Origin: Lactarius indigo | Lineage: Eukaryota > Basidiomycota > Agaricomycetes > Russulales > Russulaceae | DNA: 64,000 nt | Reading direction: 5' to 3' | Assembly (NCBI GenBank): GCA_025766275.1 | Contig: JAFKAC010000001.1 | Coordinates: 3,100,001-3,164,000 of the forward strand | Shown: piece by piece, positions 1-14,600 of the stretch | Layout of the letters: every line of letters begins with the position of its first letter | How positions within the stretch are numbered: the stretch's first letter is position 1 | Position numbers and translations under genes: made by a program | The notes under the pieces: generated by a model | What the model saw: only the letters and a program-made list of their open reading frames with translations | Database searches by the model: none | What the model was told of the DNA's origin: nothing

Positions 1-452
1 GAGCGTGTTAGCACTGAAGAGAGTAATGTGTTTGTGAATTCACGCACCGAACCGCATATAACTAGTGTACCCATGATACCAGAGTTCGCGTACTTTGTCC
101 CTGAAAAATAGTCCAACCAATTGTGTGGTAATATGGACGAATGACGCACCGCATTTCGGATTTCCGCTGGGGTGACCAGGACGCATGGACAATACCGGGT
201 GTGTCGGCGTGGCCCAAACGATATGCTTCAAGAGCAGCAACAAGAACGACCAGAAATATCTCTGGCCATCGTAAGAGCCAAATCATCCAACCTTCGGCCT
301 CCAACAAGGAGGTTTGGAGAGGCTGGGAAGAACGGAGAGTCTGGAGTCGGTGGCGGTGTACGTGGCGGAATTCTTACCAAGCGCGCTTGTTACGGCATGT
401 CCAGGAACGGAAGTAATTGCATCACTGTGCCGAGTGTTGTATTGCTCTTGCG
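1..452. other. Left-edge non-coding stretch upstream of ZNRD2-like gene
   Basis: I see no convincing exon here. A hydrophobic minus-strand reading frame (about 62-285 after its first true ATG) has one possible membrane segment, but no splice logic or family motif supports it. The stretch most likely holds the promoter of the + strand gene starting at 453 and perhaps the end of a gene lying outside the window. Confidence 0.4.
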
Positions 453-1714
453 ATGTCAAAGGTGATAAATGTCTCCGACAAGTTAGGTAAACTTCTGCTC
501 GACGGATGGGTATGTGAACATCAGAACTTCTCCTTAGAGACGGTCTCACTGGTATACCTTTTTTAAGACACCCTGCGACCGGACTTGTCCAGTTGAGGAA
601 TGTCGCGGCGTCCCTTTGCTGCGTTCTCCTGAAGGACGTGTTCTGGTCACCTGGTTCTGCCCTAGCTGTGAAGGAAATGGGACTGGCAAGTTTTTTTTTA
701 CATTATAGATCCTCTAACTTGCTAACTTCTTATTAGTCCCCAACCCTGGCCCCAGTCACTCTGAATCGCAACAACCCTCTTCGCCTAGTCTTACATCTAG
801 CACCCATTACTCCCGATCGTCAACTCCGCCGACAGAAGACGCCTATGTTCCAGGATCACCTAATTTTGCCATACCTGCTGAGACAGAAGATTCGATTAGG
901 CGACGGCAGCAGTCTGACCTCGCCTCATCAGAAATCGGGAATCGTCTTTTGAGAGGGTGGGCCATGCTCGCAGACGAGTGTCCAGGAAACACTTGCTACG
1001 GTATCCCATTAGTCAGGCCTCCAAAAACTGGTCACGAAAAAAGCCCCAGGAAGGTGGGCTTCTGTTCGTTGGCTACCCAGAAAATCGACATGTGTACTAA
1101 TACTTAATAGGAGTGCGTTGTATGTGGCACGGTCTACGTGACAGAAAACAAGGCGCAAGGGTTGCATTCTTTGGTACCCGTTACCTCATCGGGACCAAGG
1201 CAGGAAGAAACATCTGGCGCACTTCTGGTGGGACCAAACGCAGCACTCAAAGGCAAAGAGAAAGCGTCTGGGAACCGTGATGCACCTGCGGTTTGTCTAA
1301 ATGAGCGCCTCAGGACTAGCAATAGCTCATGACCAGCGGTGACCCTGTTTCAGGTGGCCCACTCTGCTTCACCTGCTATTGGAACTTCATTTGTCGCTCC
1401 CGCTGTTTTACCTTTATCGCGGGAGTCAAAGCTACCTCTCCCGAGCGCCGCCAATTATACATTCTCCGAGGTATGATTTCCTAGAGATTGTGCTATAAAA
1501 CACTTCGTGTACACCGTTCCAGCCAACCGAAGACGCTCTCACTAGTTCATGGAAGGCTTTGGGCGCTACGCTAAGCGCCTTATCCCAGCGGTTGTTGCTC
1601 CTCTCTAGCCAGCCGATCCTCGACCCTGTTACTATTTCTCAGACCGCGGATGCTATCGCCAGGACTGGACAGGCCCTAGAGGTGATAAGCACCTTACGAC
1701 GCAGACAGGACTAG
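453..1714 (+). CDS. ZNRD2: SSSCA1/ZNRD2-family protein with two zinc ribbons
   Basis: Exons read 453-509, 568-685, 737-1053, 1111-1290, 1354-1470 and 1523-1714; all phases agree. The protein carries two copies of the autoantigen-p27 zinc ribbon. In copy 1, LLLDGW is followed by paired cysteines, then PLLRSPEGR and FCPSCEG. In copy 2, LLRGWAMLADECPGNTC is followed by PLVRPP and CVVCG. Spacing from GW to the first cysteine pair is identical in the two copies. A Ser/Pro-rich linker separates them, and the C-terminus is a predicted helix (ALEVISTLRRRQD). Intron 2 (686-736) has a GC donor (GCAAGT); only that donor keeps the frame and the second cysteine pair. Human ZNRD2 is a small protein of unclear function, linked in the literature to mitosis and tankyrase binding. 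The family call rests on motifs; function in fungi is not known to me. Confidence 0.82.
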
Positions 1715-2099
1715 GTTATGAGCGTGCTAGTGGTGACGTTGTGAAGAGTTGAAATGGCGTAAACTAGTGGCGCGTTACAAGTCCGACAACCGTTTCGACT
1801 TTTGTGACCAATGGGTGGCGTTGTATAGTGCGTTGTATCAGACTTATTACCTTGATGAGAAGCTTTCTCCGGATCTGAGCTTATCTATATCGATCCAAGG
1901 GCATGCGACGGCCGCATGTCTTCCTGTTGCGTATTCTCGGATGTCTCGCGCCAGGGTAAGGGGCGCTCCGTGTAACGGCAGGTGATTGCATCCCCTGTCG
2001 TGCATGGCTGGCTCATGTTCTGGGCCGAGCGTATCGTCGTCGTCGTGGTACTATATGAACCTAGTGGGTAGCGAGAAATTCCCCACATCGACTTCCATC
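1715..2099. other. Intergenic: 3' flank of ZNRD2-like and promoter of next gene
   Basis: This 385-bp gap lies between two co-directional + strand genes. Open frames here have no splice support and no recognisable motif. It should contain the ZNRD2-like 3' end and the promoter of the gene starting at 2100. Confidence 0.5.
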
Positions 2100-3941
2100 A
2101 TGCCTTTCTTCGACATGTTTAAGCCAAAGAGGTCGCGCTCGAGGTTGTCCAGCTCAGAAAGGTTCTCGGACGATTCTGAGCTCTACGACCAAGTGCCAGC
2201 CTACGGCTCGCGGCCCACTGGCACCTTGGGCTCAGGTCATACAGCGCCTGTCCATCGCTCTCAGCTGTACGCTAGCAGTCGAGCACAACACCACCCACGC
2301 CATGGGTCCACACTTCGCAGTCACAGTTCCGGTTCCGAGCGGTATACCCAGCCTGGAGCACAGGACCGGGACCAGGTACGCCACGCTTTTGCAATGCCCA
2401 TCCCATCCACCTTTACGACCCGTTTGGCGGTAGTCCTGGTATCGGGTCGAGCGTCCGAATTATCATCAAGGTCCACATGACGACTATTATTCTGAAGATG
2501 GCGATCGACACAGCGATACGTATGGGGCGGCGCCCGTGCATCTTATCTCTGAGTCTTCCAGAGTCGATAGTCCCGTCCCCACCGTGCACAGGCAGGGCGC
2601 CCCCGGCCCTGGCAGTCGCCTATACGAGCAGTTTGCAGAATCTGCGGGCCTCCCGCCTTCGTCCGTGACACATGTAGACCTCCACGACCTCCACGAGGAT
2701 GTCCCAGTGGAGGATTACGAAGGCTTCGATCAGCCCCAACGTAGCGCATCGACCCACTCCAACCCTCTGTATCACGCTCCTACAAGCCACCACCACCAGC
2801 CATTGACTCAGCGGCATCCACACCGACGTCCACAGCCCCACGCGTTTCAGGTGTGTTTAAGTTGGAGTGGACGTCATTGCCATATTTGGCTGACAAGTTT
2901 GACCTAATAGGGCCCCGTACACCTCGGTCCTACGTCTGAAAGCAGCCGGTCAGACGTAGTGCAGGCTTTGGATAATGGGGATCGCATCACGGTTGGTTGT
3001 TTCAATGCGGTGGTCCCATAATGTCCGCTTATCATCGATCGCGCTTAGATTCCTCGTCATTCTCCCGACAGGGGTCGATCTGGGTACGGATCTTATGGCC
3101 GGAGTACCAATCTTGAACGCACCTACTACATTGTACCCCCCGGAATGAACGTTATCTTCCGTGACGAGTACGGCAACGAATTAAAGCGGTAGGCCATCCT
3201 ACTTCTCCGTCGGCCCAGACCTGTACCGATCAAGAGGACTCTTCAGTGTCGGCGACTTCAGCAATGACGGCCCTTATGAGTACGATGAGGCACCCGTTGA
3301 GATAGCTGATGAACGTGGACGCATTGTGTACAAGTGAAGTCCAACATCACTATCTGACATGAGGCACGTCGTGTATTGACATGGTCGTACTCAGAACTGG
3401 CGAGAATTATACGGATGATGGCTCAGAGGCGAGCGAAGCCGCCTACCGTGACCGCCCAAAGATCGTTCACTTGGGCCAATACGTATCCAATGGGTCCGTT
3501 TTTTTTTTTTTCCCATTTGAATCTACCATATCACAAATGTGCTGATCGATCACCGACTGGTTCCAAAGCAGCTCCATGATTCCACGGTCCTCGTCCCCAA
3601 TAACAGTTTCTCTGGATCGACGCGGTTATCACCGGCACATACAATTGTGAGTTGCGAAGCACACCAGTTGCACAACGTCCAACTAACTGTGGAGCGATCA
3701 GGGAACATTCAGAAGACGGCAGTTTTGGTGGATCCCAAGGATCAGATCGCTCGCTTAGCCCTCATGTTCCCCATGCCCTCTCAGAGTTAGCGCGTTTCAT
3801 GCATTTCCATATTTGCTGTTACTCATTGATTTTAGTGGTAGCGCTTCCGGACACCCTCACCCGGCTGCGAATTACATGCATAGGCCTCGTCTGGATCAAC
3901 CCCGTCTGGATCAGCCCAGGTTGCGCACGATATATCCGTAG
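2100..3941 (+). CDS. Conserved hypothetical protein, disordered N-terminus plus small C-terminal domain (454 aa)
   Basis: Nine exons: 2100-2375, 2434-2850, 2911-2991, 3049-3188, 3247-3333, 3395-3493, 3572-3646, 3702-3785, 3836-3941. Total length is a multiple of three and gives 454 residues. The protein starts MPFFDMFKPKRSRSR, continues as a Ser/His/Pro-rich low-complexity region, and then has a compact block TYYIVPPGMNVIFRDEYGNE followed by LKRVGDFSNDGPYEY. I have a memory of very similar blocks in other agaricomycete hypothetical proteins, but cannot name a family. The C-terminal tail is again low complexity, with a short LDQPRLDQPRL repeat. Intron 6 uses an unusual GTCCGT donor chosen because it is the one that keeps the downstream frame. 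No catalytic motif is visible. Location and function are unknown; the basic N-terminus could be nuclear or membrane-associated. Confidence 0.7.
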
Positions 3942-4268
3942 TGGCACTACAAAAAAAATAGGATGGACATTCCGGCCATACAATTGTCTATACATATACC
4001 CTAAGCTTTTTTTATCCCGTTATCCGTACTAGTAGTTCTGTTATGCGTTCTCATAGTAAAATATTATATCCACTCTAACAGCGAAGGTGCTCTGCCGGCC
4101 CACCCGAAAGTTGCCGGAACTGGGCCAGGGTAGAACGAGGTCTCCGCTAATCTAAGACGAGCTTTACGTTGGCCCATTCCGGAGAACCTAAGTCCTTCTG
4201 GTGTCGAAGCCGTAATCTCTGCCTATATCGGGCATTGGTGCAGCAACCCCGAGAGCCTGGTCCAAGTG
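3942..4268. other. Convergent intergenic region
   Basis: The stretch lies between the 3' ends of the + strand hypothetical gene and the - strand F-box gene. It has AT-rich runs near 3950-4070 and no coding signal. It should hold both polyadenylation regions. Confidence 0.5.
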
Positions 4269-5753
4269 TTAAATAGGCGCTCGGGTCGATGTTAGCAGGG
4301 GCGTACGACAATGATCTTCCAAGTTCCGCACGACCACACTACAAACCGTAGCGTGGGCCAGGTCTAAAATGCTGGACTCGTCTACGCGTGCGCAGTTGAT
4401 GACAGTGATTCGCTCAATGGGGTCGAAAGAGGTCCTTGGACCGCTATCTGGACCGATCCTGGACCGAACAAGTTCCACCAAGGCCCGGCCGGCTAATTGC
4501 TCGCACCAGCGGAGATCTAGACGCTTGAGGCGGGGGCACGAGCCATTGGGACCGTGGAGGGACAACAGCGCTTCATCTGGAATTTCTGTCTCGTGGAGTC
4601 GTAGCTCCTCCAAGAGAGGTAGAGAAGAGAAGCATTGCACGAAGTCGTCCCTACGAATGTCGACGTCGTGTAGCTCCAGCAACTTGAGCTGAGGGTTCGA
4701 TGACTTGAGAAATTGGAGTAGGGCTTCACCTGTACCTTCGTGGGGATGATTCAATGGCGGCTCCGTCGAGCGAAGGTGGAGAGATCGAAGGGCAGGGGCG
4801 CGAATATGTCGTAGGACCTCGTTGAAATCTGGTGGGGCATCTACTATCAGGCACTCCAGGTGGTGCAAGTAGGTTTCTGTTGTGAGGTCTTCGTCATTTT
4901 GAATGATTTGTGAAAAGTACGAGGGGATTATAAGTGTTAGACTCCGAAGAGCGGAAAGTTGTCCTAGCATATGCAGAGCAGCAGACAATGACGGGCGCGA
5001 GGACGGAATGTCGGTCAACTCTATGGATAGTCCTACGACAGTCTTCGGGAGGCTAGGCGGAAACCTGTTGCAAACGATGCGTACACAGGAAAGGGAAGGT
5101 GCATCTGAAAACGCGTCATCGAGTCCCGCCAATTCATCTACGCCCAGTTCCGTCGCAACGCCGATGGAGAAACTTGTAATGTCGAGGGTGCGTAGGTTAG
5201 GGATAGGGCGACGGCATTGTGACAAGATCTCGCTGGCTTGTTGGACAAACCTCGTGCTGAGAGTCAGGCTGCGCCATTGGGAAGCGTGATCCAGAATAAG
5301 TTCAAAGGCGTCGAGGATATAAGGGTCGAGAACCCGGATGTCGACTGCGACACGTAATGGGGAATGAAGAGCCCTGGAAAGCCATAAGCGGGTCTTCGCA
5401 ATGGCGTCCAGACTGTCACTGGTAAGGTGGATGTACGACCACACCCGCGGGAAAAAACTAGCTCGCCGCCATTTTCTGCAGACGTGGGAGACAACAAGTG
5501 GCGCATTAACCCATCCGCCCGCCGCGCAATGTTCGAATATGAGAGACAGGACATCGTCAGGAGCGTGCAGGGCCATAGAAATCGACCCCCGGCATTTAGC
5601 AATGGCGTCCACATGTCGTGCCCTTTGCGCACGAAGCTGTTGAACTCGTCGGAGGATGGACTGGATTACAGTGTCTAGGGATTCAATTTCTAGCTCATGA
5701 CTACGAATAGTTGCGTGGATAGCGAAGATTTCATCGGTCGGGGCTCTATCCAT
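4269..5753 (-). CDS. F-box protein with leucine-rich-repeat-like C-terminus (494 aa)
   Basis: Single uninterrupted frame starting at an ATG at 5753. Residues ~10-55 are a predicted coiled coil (heptads around IESLDTVIQSILRRVQQL). An F-box follows at ~62-105: APDDVLSLIFEHC, then VSHVCRKWR and FFPRVWSYI. The remainder holds repeated leucine-rich units such as LRSLHLRS, LKLLELHDVDI, LEELRLHETEI and LKRLDLRWCEQL. F-box proteins recruit substrates to SCF ubiquitin ligases through Skp1; the LRR part would bind substrate. Agaricomycetes have large expanded families of this coiled-coil/F-box layout, and the substrate cannot be inferred. No intron is needed, unlike nearly all neighbours. Confidence 0.85.
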   Translation of the reverse strand: MDRAPTDEIFAIHATIRSHELEIESLDTVIQSILRRVQQLRAQRARHVDAIAKCRGSISMALHAPDDVLSLIFEHCAAGGWVNAPLVVSHVCRKWRRASFFPRVWSYIHLTSDSLDAIAKTRLWLSRALHSPLRVAVDIRVLDPYILDAFELILDHASQWRSLTLSTRFVQQASEILSQCRRPIPNLRTLDITSFSIGVATELGVDELAGLDDAFSDAPSLSCVRIVCNRFPPSLPKTVVGLSIELTDIPSSRPSLSAALHMLGQLSALRSLTLIIPSYFSQIIQNDEDLTTETYLHHLECLIVDAPPDFNEVLRHIRAPALRSLHLRSTEPPLNHPHEGTGEALLQFLKSSNPQLKLLELHDVDIRRDDFVQCFSSLPLLEELRLHETEIPDEALLSLHGPNGSCPRLKRLDLRWCEQLAGRALVELVRSRIGPDSGPRTSFDPIERITVINCARVDESSILDLAHATVCSVVVRNLEDHCRTPLLTSTRAPI

Positions 5754-6794
5754 GTTGGAAAATCAGATCAAGAACCTTCCCAGAGAGCGACACGACGACG
5801 TCAGTCGATAGAGTGCGCGCATGTGTGAGGGATGCGTATACCTTGAATTCTGAACCTTTCTCGTGAAGTGATCACCTTCAACCGCAGCGCGACACCCCAG
5901 CAGTTGTCTCCAAGGAACACAGTGAGGGAGCGGAACGGACGCCGGAGATACTGGTGGGTGTAAACGGTGACAGGAAAAAGAGGGAACGGACGACCCTCAG
6001 GATAACCAGCGTAAGGAGGCTGGCAAAGAGTGGAATCCGAAAAGAGCCAAAGTTGGAGACGAATTGTAAACGGGTGGCATATATAGAGTGGAGTGGGTCA
6101 CGACCCCAGAAGATGGAAGAGGTTTAGGCACCAGAGCAGTGACGAAAGGGCGGCGGCATTCTCGCTCGGAGTAAGTTGTTGAGCATGTGCCACAAGTTCC
6201 AAGTCCCTCGAGCCTTGTTTTGGACCATTCCATGCACACATCTCCAATGCGTTGCGGTCGGCCCGAGTCTCGTCGTCTTCTCTCAGATGCAATGATAACG
6301 CTGGAGTGACTGCTCGCACTTCGACTAAAGTAGTATATTGCATATCATGATAAGCGGGGTTGGTGACTGCACTGAGTCAAGTTGGCCGTGAAATCAGGTC
6401 ACGTACATTATGCCCAAGCTGTGGTGATGTGAAATATCGCCCCTTCGCAACCATGGCGGTCTACGGAGACCCGCTATCCCCAGTCGAGGTCCCACGCACG
6501 TCCGAGTCGCCCTTGCGCGTGGTTCTTGGAGTGTGGGAACTGTGTACCAGTGGGAGCGGAAACACGGCTGAGGATTCCGCCCATTTACGTCACTGTGGCC
6601 CCCTGTTCCGTCCGCATGCACGGAGCGTGAGACCGCTCTGAAAGACTGCTCTGAAGTGGCATTTGCTCTCTGGTGATGCACAGAGTAGTATTTTTACCGT
6701 CTGACAAGTGCCTCACTGTTCCAACGCGTCGCGTAAAATACACATCCACAGGTGGTACTACACTCCTCCCTTTCCCTTACAACACCTGTCAAGT
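5754..6794. other. Intergenic, about 1 kb, no gene seen
   Basis: The gap lies upstream of the F-box gene and downstream of the formaldehyde dehydrogenase gene, both on -. Six-frame readings here are short, lack donor/acceptor logic and match nothing I recognise. A TATA-like tract (catatatagagtgg) sits near 6078. Confidence 0.5.
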
Positions 6795-9363
<2,569 letters not shown>

Positions 9364-9548
9364 GGATTCGGAAGTTGATCCCCCACACGCGTGTTACAGC
9401 GAGAATATGTGTATATTACATAGCTGTGATTACCGTACTCAGTGCACAATAGGATCTCTAAAAACAGAGTACAGCAGGACAAGATAAGGAGATGCGATGT
9501 AGTTAGTCTCGGGGGTCCCGGAGTCCTATATATATTCGAAGGGGTTCG

Positions 9549-11305
9549 TTATGCTGTAAGGAAGGGGTTACATCCACATACAATCGCGCGCACAATGAAG
9601 CTCAAGACACTTCCAATCACCAACCCACCAACAATACAAAAGCTTGCGATTGGCGCCGCGAGGTCGACGTCCTCTTTGCGGCCCATTAGCTGGGGGTTGT
9701 GTTCGAGCGATGACGCACTCATGAGGCACATGCTTGATACGTAACCGTTGCTCAACGCAAAGGCGAACAATAATAGCATGAATAATGCGTCTGAGCTTAT
9801 CATCGGTGGTGCCGATGGCGATGAAGCGTCGCGTTGAAGGTTGCACGCCAGGAAGAGCGGAATGAAGAGTGTTCGCGCGAGCGAGAGTCCCAACAGGTTC
9901 TTCGCAGACCAGACGAGGAGCCTCGGGATACTACAAAGGTACCGCCCGAACCAATCGCCAATGCCGAAGACGAGGAAGTGGAGCGAACTGAAAAAGAGTG
10001 GGTGTATTGCGGGATTTGTGGGGACAATTGAGATTGTAATGGTGGGAAAGACGGACTGTGTCGGATATCATGTTGTGTCAAAAGTTCGAACGATGGTGCT
10101 CGATGACTTACAAGGGTGACTATGAAGACATAAGCAATTGCAACTTCATATATGATGTTCCTCCGTGTGATGCTTAGGATCTGGTCCCACATCGTCTTGG
10201 AATCCGATACCCTGGCATCGGAACCACTGGGAGCTGGTAAGAGGAAGTCTGCAGAGATTGACAGTGTGCGTTGCCTCCGTGGTTTATCAGCTGGCACGAC
10301 AGCCCGGTACGAGGGTAGGCGCGTCATCCAGACGTTCGCGGTTCCGCAGACAAGTAAAAATGAAGCAGAAATACTAAAAAATAGCCTTGCGGACTTTGTC
10401 TCGGCAGCCCCATCGGTAGGGCCGACTTGGGAAGAATGCAACGACGTGGCCGCACTGATGAGCTGTACAGAAGAGAGGATGACGGCAACGATGGCCTGAC
10501 CAGACATCAAGGATTGGATTATGGAAGGGCCAAAGAGAGAGGCCACGGCAATCACGGATGTTTGTAAGTAGGCGCCAGCACCAGCTAGCGCGATCCCTGT
10601 GGTAATGACGAATGTAATAAATATGCCCTCAGGGAGGTCGACGAAAGTGCTGAGAGTGAGGAGACCTGTGAGGCAAGCAAGGCAGAGCATCGACCATCTA
10701 GTTCGTTCAGCGGGCGGGACCTGTATCATTCGTTGAGCAATTATAGAAGAGATGCATTGTGACACACAGACCTTCTTCGAAGTGATTGTTGCATGAGCGA
10801 GGAAAAGGAAGTTGGAAAGCGTGAATGTAGTAGCGAGATATGAACCGAAAGTGCTCCGGATGGAAGAGCGCTGCAATTGCGAGATAAAATATGGCTCCGC
10901 GGTGATCATGACTACCAGCTGAATAAGCTTGCATGGTGCGCGAGGAGAAGTCACCAACTCACCATTCCAAGGTAAGAGAACTGCAGCACCGAGCATGAAA
11001 TGGATCCATTGTATTCGACCGTCTACTGAAGTACCAGAGGGCGTGGGCTCATCATCGATAGTATCTTCTTCTATGTCGTCTGATACCAATTCTGCCTCTG
11101 CTATGACAGAAGGTATATGTATTTCCTGTGCAAGGTCCGGGGTTTGTGGAAGAGCATGATAGGGGGTATCTATCGAGGAGATGGAGGAGGAACGACGTCT
11201 CCCGAGCATGACTGGTTTGATGAAAGGGACAGTGGAGGGGTCCGCGGCAGAGGAACGACGATTGCGAGAATAAATAGGGGGAATGTGCGAACTTGAATCG
11301 GACAT
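9549..11305 (-). CDS. Equilibrative nucleoside transporter (SLC29/ENT family)
   Basis: Integral membrane nucleoside carrier. The N-terminal ~95 residues are Ser-rich and cytosolic. The ENT signature GAAVLLPWN then spans intron 1 (10912-10962) and continues VMITAEPYF. Further hydrophobic segments include FGSYLATTFTLSNFLFLAHA, a long block around LCLACLTGLLTLS, TGIALAGAGAYLQ, and LFGPSIIQSLMSGQAIVAVI. The loop near residues 320-350 is hydrophilic. The last helices include LVFGIGDWFGRYL and FAFALSNGYVSSMCLMSA, the conserved ENT C-terminal region. At least three introns are needed (one at about 10056-10110 shifts frame). The start codon is 133 bp from the 3' poly(A) end of the inserted LINE, which lies in the same orientation. 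Confidence 0.9.
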
Positions 11306-11437
11306 GACTGCCTGGTCGGGTGTAGTCTATAATGTCGTGTGGGTGTCGTGTGGTGAATGGAACAGGACCGCAATCAAGCCGAATCGAGTCATGAATCATC
11401 TCTCATCTGACTCACTAGATCTCACGACTATGTCACC

Positions 11438-11452
11438 GTCATCTCTATATAT
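11438..11452. repeat. Target-site duplication, left copy
   Basis: GTCATCTCTATATAT lies immediately before the T-run that is the retrotransposon poly(A) tail on -. An identical 15-mer is at 19511-19525; two further C residues upstream also match. Confidence 0.9.
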
Positions 11453-11640
11453 ATTTTTTTTTTTTTTTTTGGAAGGCGTTTTATTCAAGTTGCTACGGGG
11501 TAACTACTTAAATAATGTCTGACAGCAGGAGAAAGAATGGGTTTCAGCCCTGTCAGACGCGCTGTAGCCGGGCCGGGGCCCGGATGTGAGGCGAAATCCG
11601 AAATTTATGCACACCCCTTGGTGGAGGGGTAGTGTGGGGC

Positions 11641-14600
11641 TCAGAGCACGGGGTCATCAGCGGGCAAGGCCCGGCGTGCTCTCCTACCCACTAAAACCTC
11701 ACGGTCGTGGATCCAGTCGTGGGGTGGATCCTGGTGTTTCGTTAGTAGTTTTTCCCAGGTTTGTTTGATTAGGTTTGTGTAGGTTTTATCGCGCTTGATC
11801 TTGGTTGCCGCTATTTTGTCTTCGGTTAGCCTTCGGTTTAGCGCTTTAAACCATCTTGCTTCGTGTTCGCTCCGGTTATGGTGTTTCCCTTGGATTATTC
11901 TTTCGCATCTTAGGATCCAGATCAGGTGGGCCGCTTCGGAGATCAGTATCTGGAGTAGGCAGGTTGCTCCTTTTTTCCTTGTGGCGGGAGGCGGTGGGTC
12001 CTCTGGTCTCCTCTCGGGGGGTTCAGGCTGGGGGCCTGTTAGGTTTCCGCAGCCGAGTATGATACCTAGGTTTATTTCCGGCCATCTAGGGGAGTCGTGG
12101 GGCCATGCTTCCTTTGCATGGGTCCATATATCGTTGGCTGCGCCTGCCGCGCACGTGGTCAGTATGTGTTCCATTGATTCGGTGGCGTTAAATCCAGCGC
12201 AGACTCCCCGATGTTCGAAGTTAGGTATGTGTTGCCATACCTCGCCCACCATCAGGGTGTTGTGGATTACCTTGAATAGGAATTGCTGGACTCTGGTGCG
12301 GATGGTTTGTTTCCTCAGGCTGTTCCATATTGTTTTGTCCGTTTCTAGCGTGTTTTGGAAGACGTTGATTGCCTGCCTTATGGTTTCGAGGGTCCTGTTG
12401 GTTGCGGCGCGGGGCGGGGGGGTTGAACGGGCTAGGATGCCTCTGTAGGCGACAGCTTGGGTGAGTGCCGCTAGTTTTGCGCCTTGTAGGTCATACTCCT
12501 TGGGGATGTCTAGGGATAGCGGGTCCGGTTCTTCCTTGTTTGCTCCTTCTTTGGCAAGTTTGTCACATTCTTCGTTTCCCTGGATTCCTTGGTGTCCTTT
12601 GACCCACTGGAAGGCTGTGGTCGCGGATCTCCTTTTTAGGAGGTAGGCCGCGCGTTTGAAGAAGGGTGCGTTTTCTATCCCGATCCAACCGTTATCCTCC
12701 CAGTTTTTTAGGTGTTTCGTTAGGCCATCAATGACGTATCTGGAGTCAGTTATTATTTTGAGGGGGCAGAAGTTGGGGAAGGAGTTGATCGCTTCTATCA
12801 CCGCGACGAGTTCTCCTACTTGGTTTGACTGACTCGTTCCAGGGATTCTTATTGCTGCGTTTCTTCCGTGGTCCGGTTTGATCCAGATGCCGCCTCCGCA
12901 TCTCGCGTTTGCCTTTCCGTTGTTCCAGCAGGCGCCGTCGGTGTAGACTTCGATTTTTTGGGGGTTTAGGTGAATTCCTCTGGCGTAGAACCTGCATGCG
13001 GATATGGGGTGTGGGCGTTCCGAGTTCGTGAATATTCTGAAGCACTCAGCGACGTTATCTTTGCAGGTTATTGACGGGTCGAACAGGACTTCTCTGTCTT
13101 CGCTTCTTGCTAGGATGTTGTTTGCTTTTCTTCGGTGCGTCAGTGACAGGTTATCGTGCTGTTCTCCGATTTGGAGAGGGTTATATTTCGGGGCAATGTC
13201 GTGTATTCTTGTTTTGGCTTCCTCTGCACATGCGTGGGGGTTGTCGCATCCTTCCCCTCTTTCCTGGGAGCATGTGGTGCATGTGCATGTCGGCGATGGG
13301 GAGTGTGTTCCGTCGCTTTGTCTTTTTTCTATGTTTCTCACTAGCTTGACTAACTCCGCCACGGTTTTGATGTTGTGTTTCCTTAGCAGGCATCGGGACG
13401 TTGCGTTGGTCATGGGACGTGTTTTGGCGAAGGGGTGGTACCATGCGGGGAGTTTCATGCGTAGTTCTGTTGAGAGTCGGATTGCGGCCAGGTTCGTGTT
13501 GTATTTTTTCGCGGTGTTGATCATTCTAAGGTTCTGGTCACCTAGGGTTGCGGCGCGGGGGCCTTTTGAGGGTGGTCTCCACGATTGTGTGAAGGTGTTT
13601 GCTCGGGCTATCGCGGAGGTCCCAGGTGGTGCGGCTGCGTTTATTAGGATGTCGGTTACAGTTGCCCAGGCGGGGCGGGAGGGGGATAGGTTCAGGTATT
13701 CCTTGAGCCACATGATTTCTATTGCTTCGTTTCAGGCTTTTACGTTTAGGAGGCTTAGCCCGCCTTCCTCGAGGGGCCTGTATAGGTGTTCTAAGGCGAT
13801 CCTAGGGGAGGTGTTTTGGTCCCAGATGAAGTCCCGGATCATTTTGGTCAGCGCTTCCTCGATGTGGGGGGGCATGCCTTGGGCTTTTGCCATAAATTGG
13901 GTTTGTCCTCCAATGATGGCTTGGACGATCAGTCGCTTTCCGAATAGTGTTGGGTGCGTTCTGGCCCATCTCTCCAGTTTTTTCCTCATTTTGTCTAGGG
14001 CTATTTCCCATGGCGTCAGGTCGTTGGTGTTGTTGCCAATCCACGCTCCTAGAGATCTTACTGCTTCCCCGTCTTTTGCGATGTGTATTTGGGCGCTCAG
14101 TTGGTTTTGGTCTCGCGGGTTGATTTTCCGTGTGGTTATTACAGTGAGTCTGTGAGTTTCAGACCCGATCGGGATTATCTCCGTCTTTTCCATGTTGAAT
14201 TTGGCTCCGGACGCTTCGCACCAGTTTTCTAGGATGGGTTCTAGCTTATCAAGTTCGTCATTCTCGCTCAGGAATAGTGTGGTGTCGTCCGCGAACATGT
14301 TAACTACTAATCTTTCTTCTAGGCCGGGTATGGACATGCCGCGTATGTCCGGGTCGTTTCTTAATGTGCACGCGAGTGGTTCAATTGCGAGGTCAAAGAG
14401 AGCACATGATAGGGGGTCTCCTTGGCGTACGCCGCGCGAGACCTGGAAGGGAGTGCTAAGTACGCCGTTTATTGCTACTTGAGTGTGGGCGTGTTGGTAT
14501 AGGGCTTTGATCGTCTTGATGAATGGGGGTGGTAGGTTGAAGGCTTCTAGGGTTTCCCAGAGGTAGTCGTGTCGTATTTTGTCGTACGCTTTCTCTTGAT

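Noticed and set aside
62..307. Minus-strand frame with a hydrophobic stretch
   Set aside because: Its listed start is not ATG, and there are no splice partners or family motifs.
13004..14155. Long + strand frame (383 codons) opposite LINE ORF2
   Set aside because: Antisense shadow of the reverse transcriptase/RNase H coding strand; it has no motif of its own.
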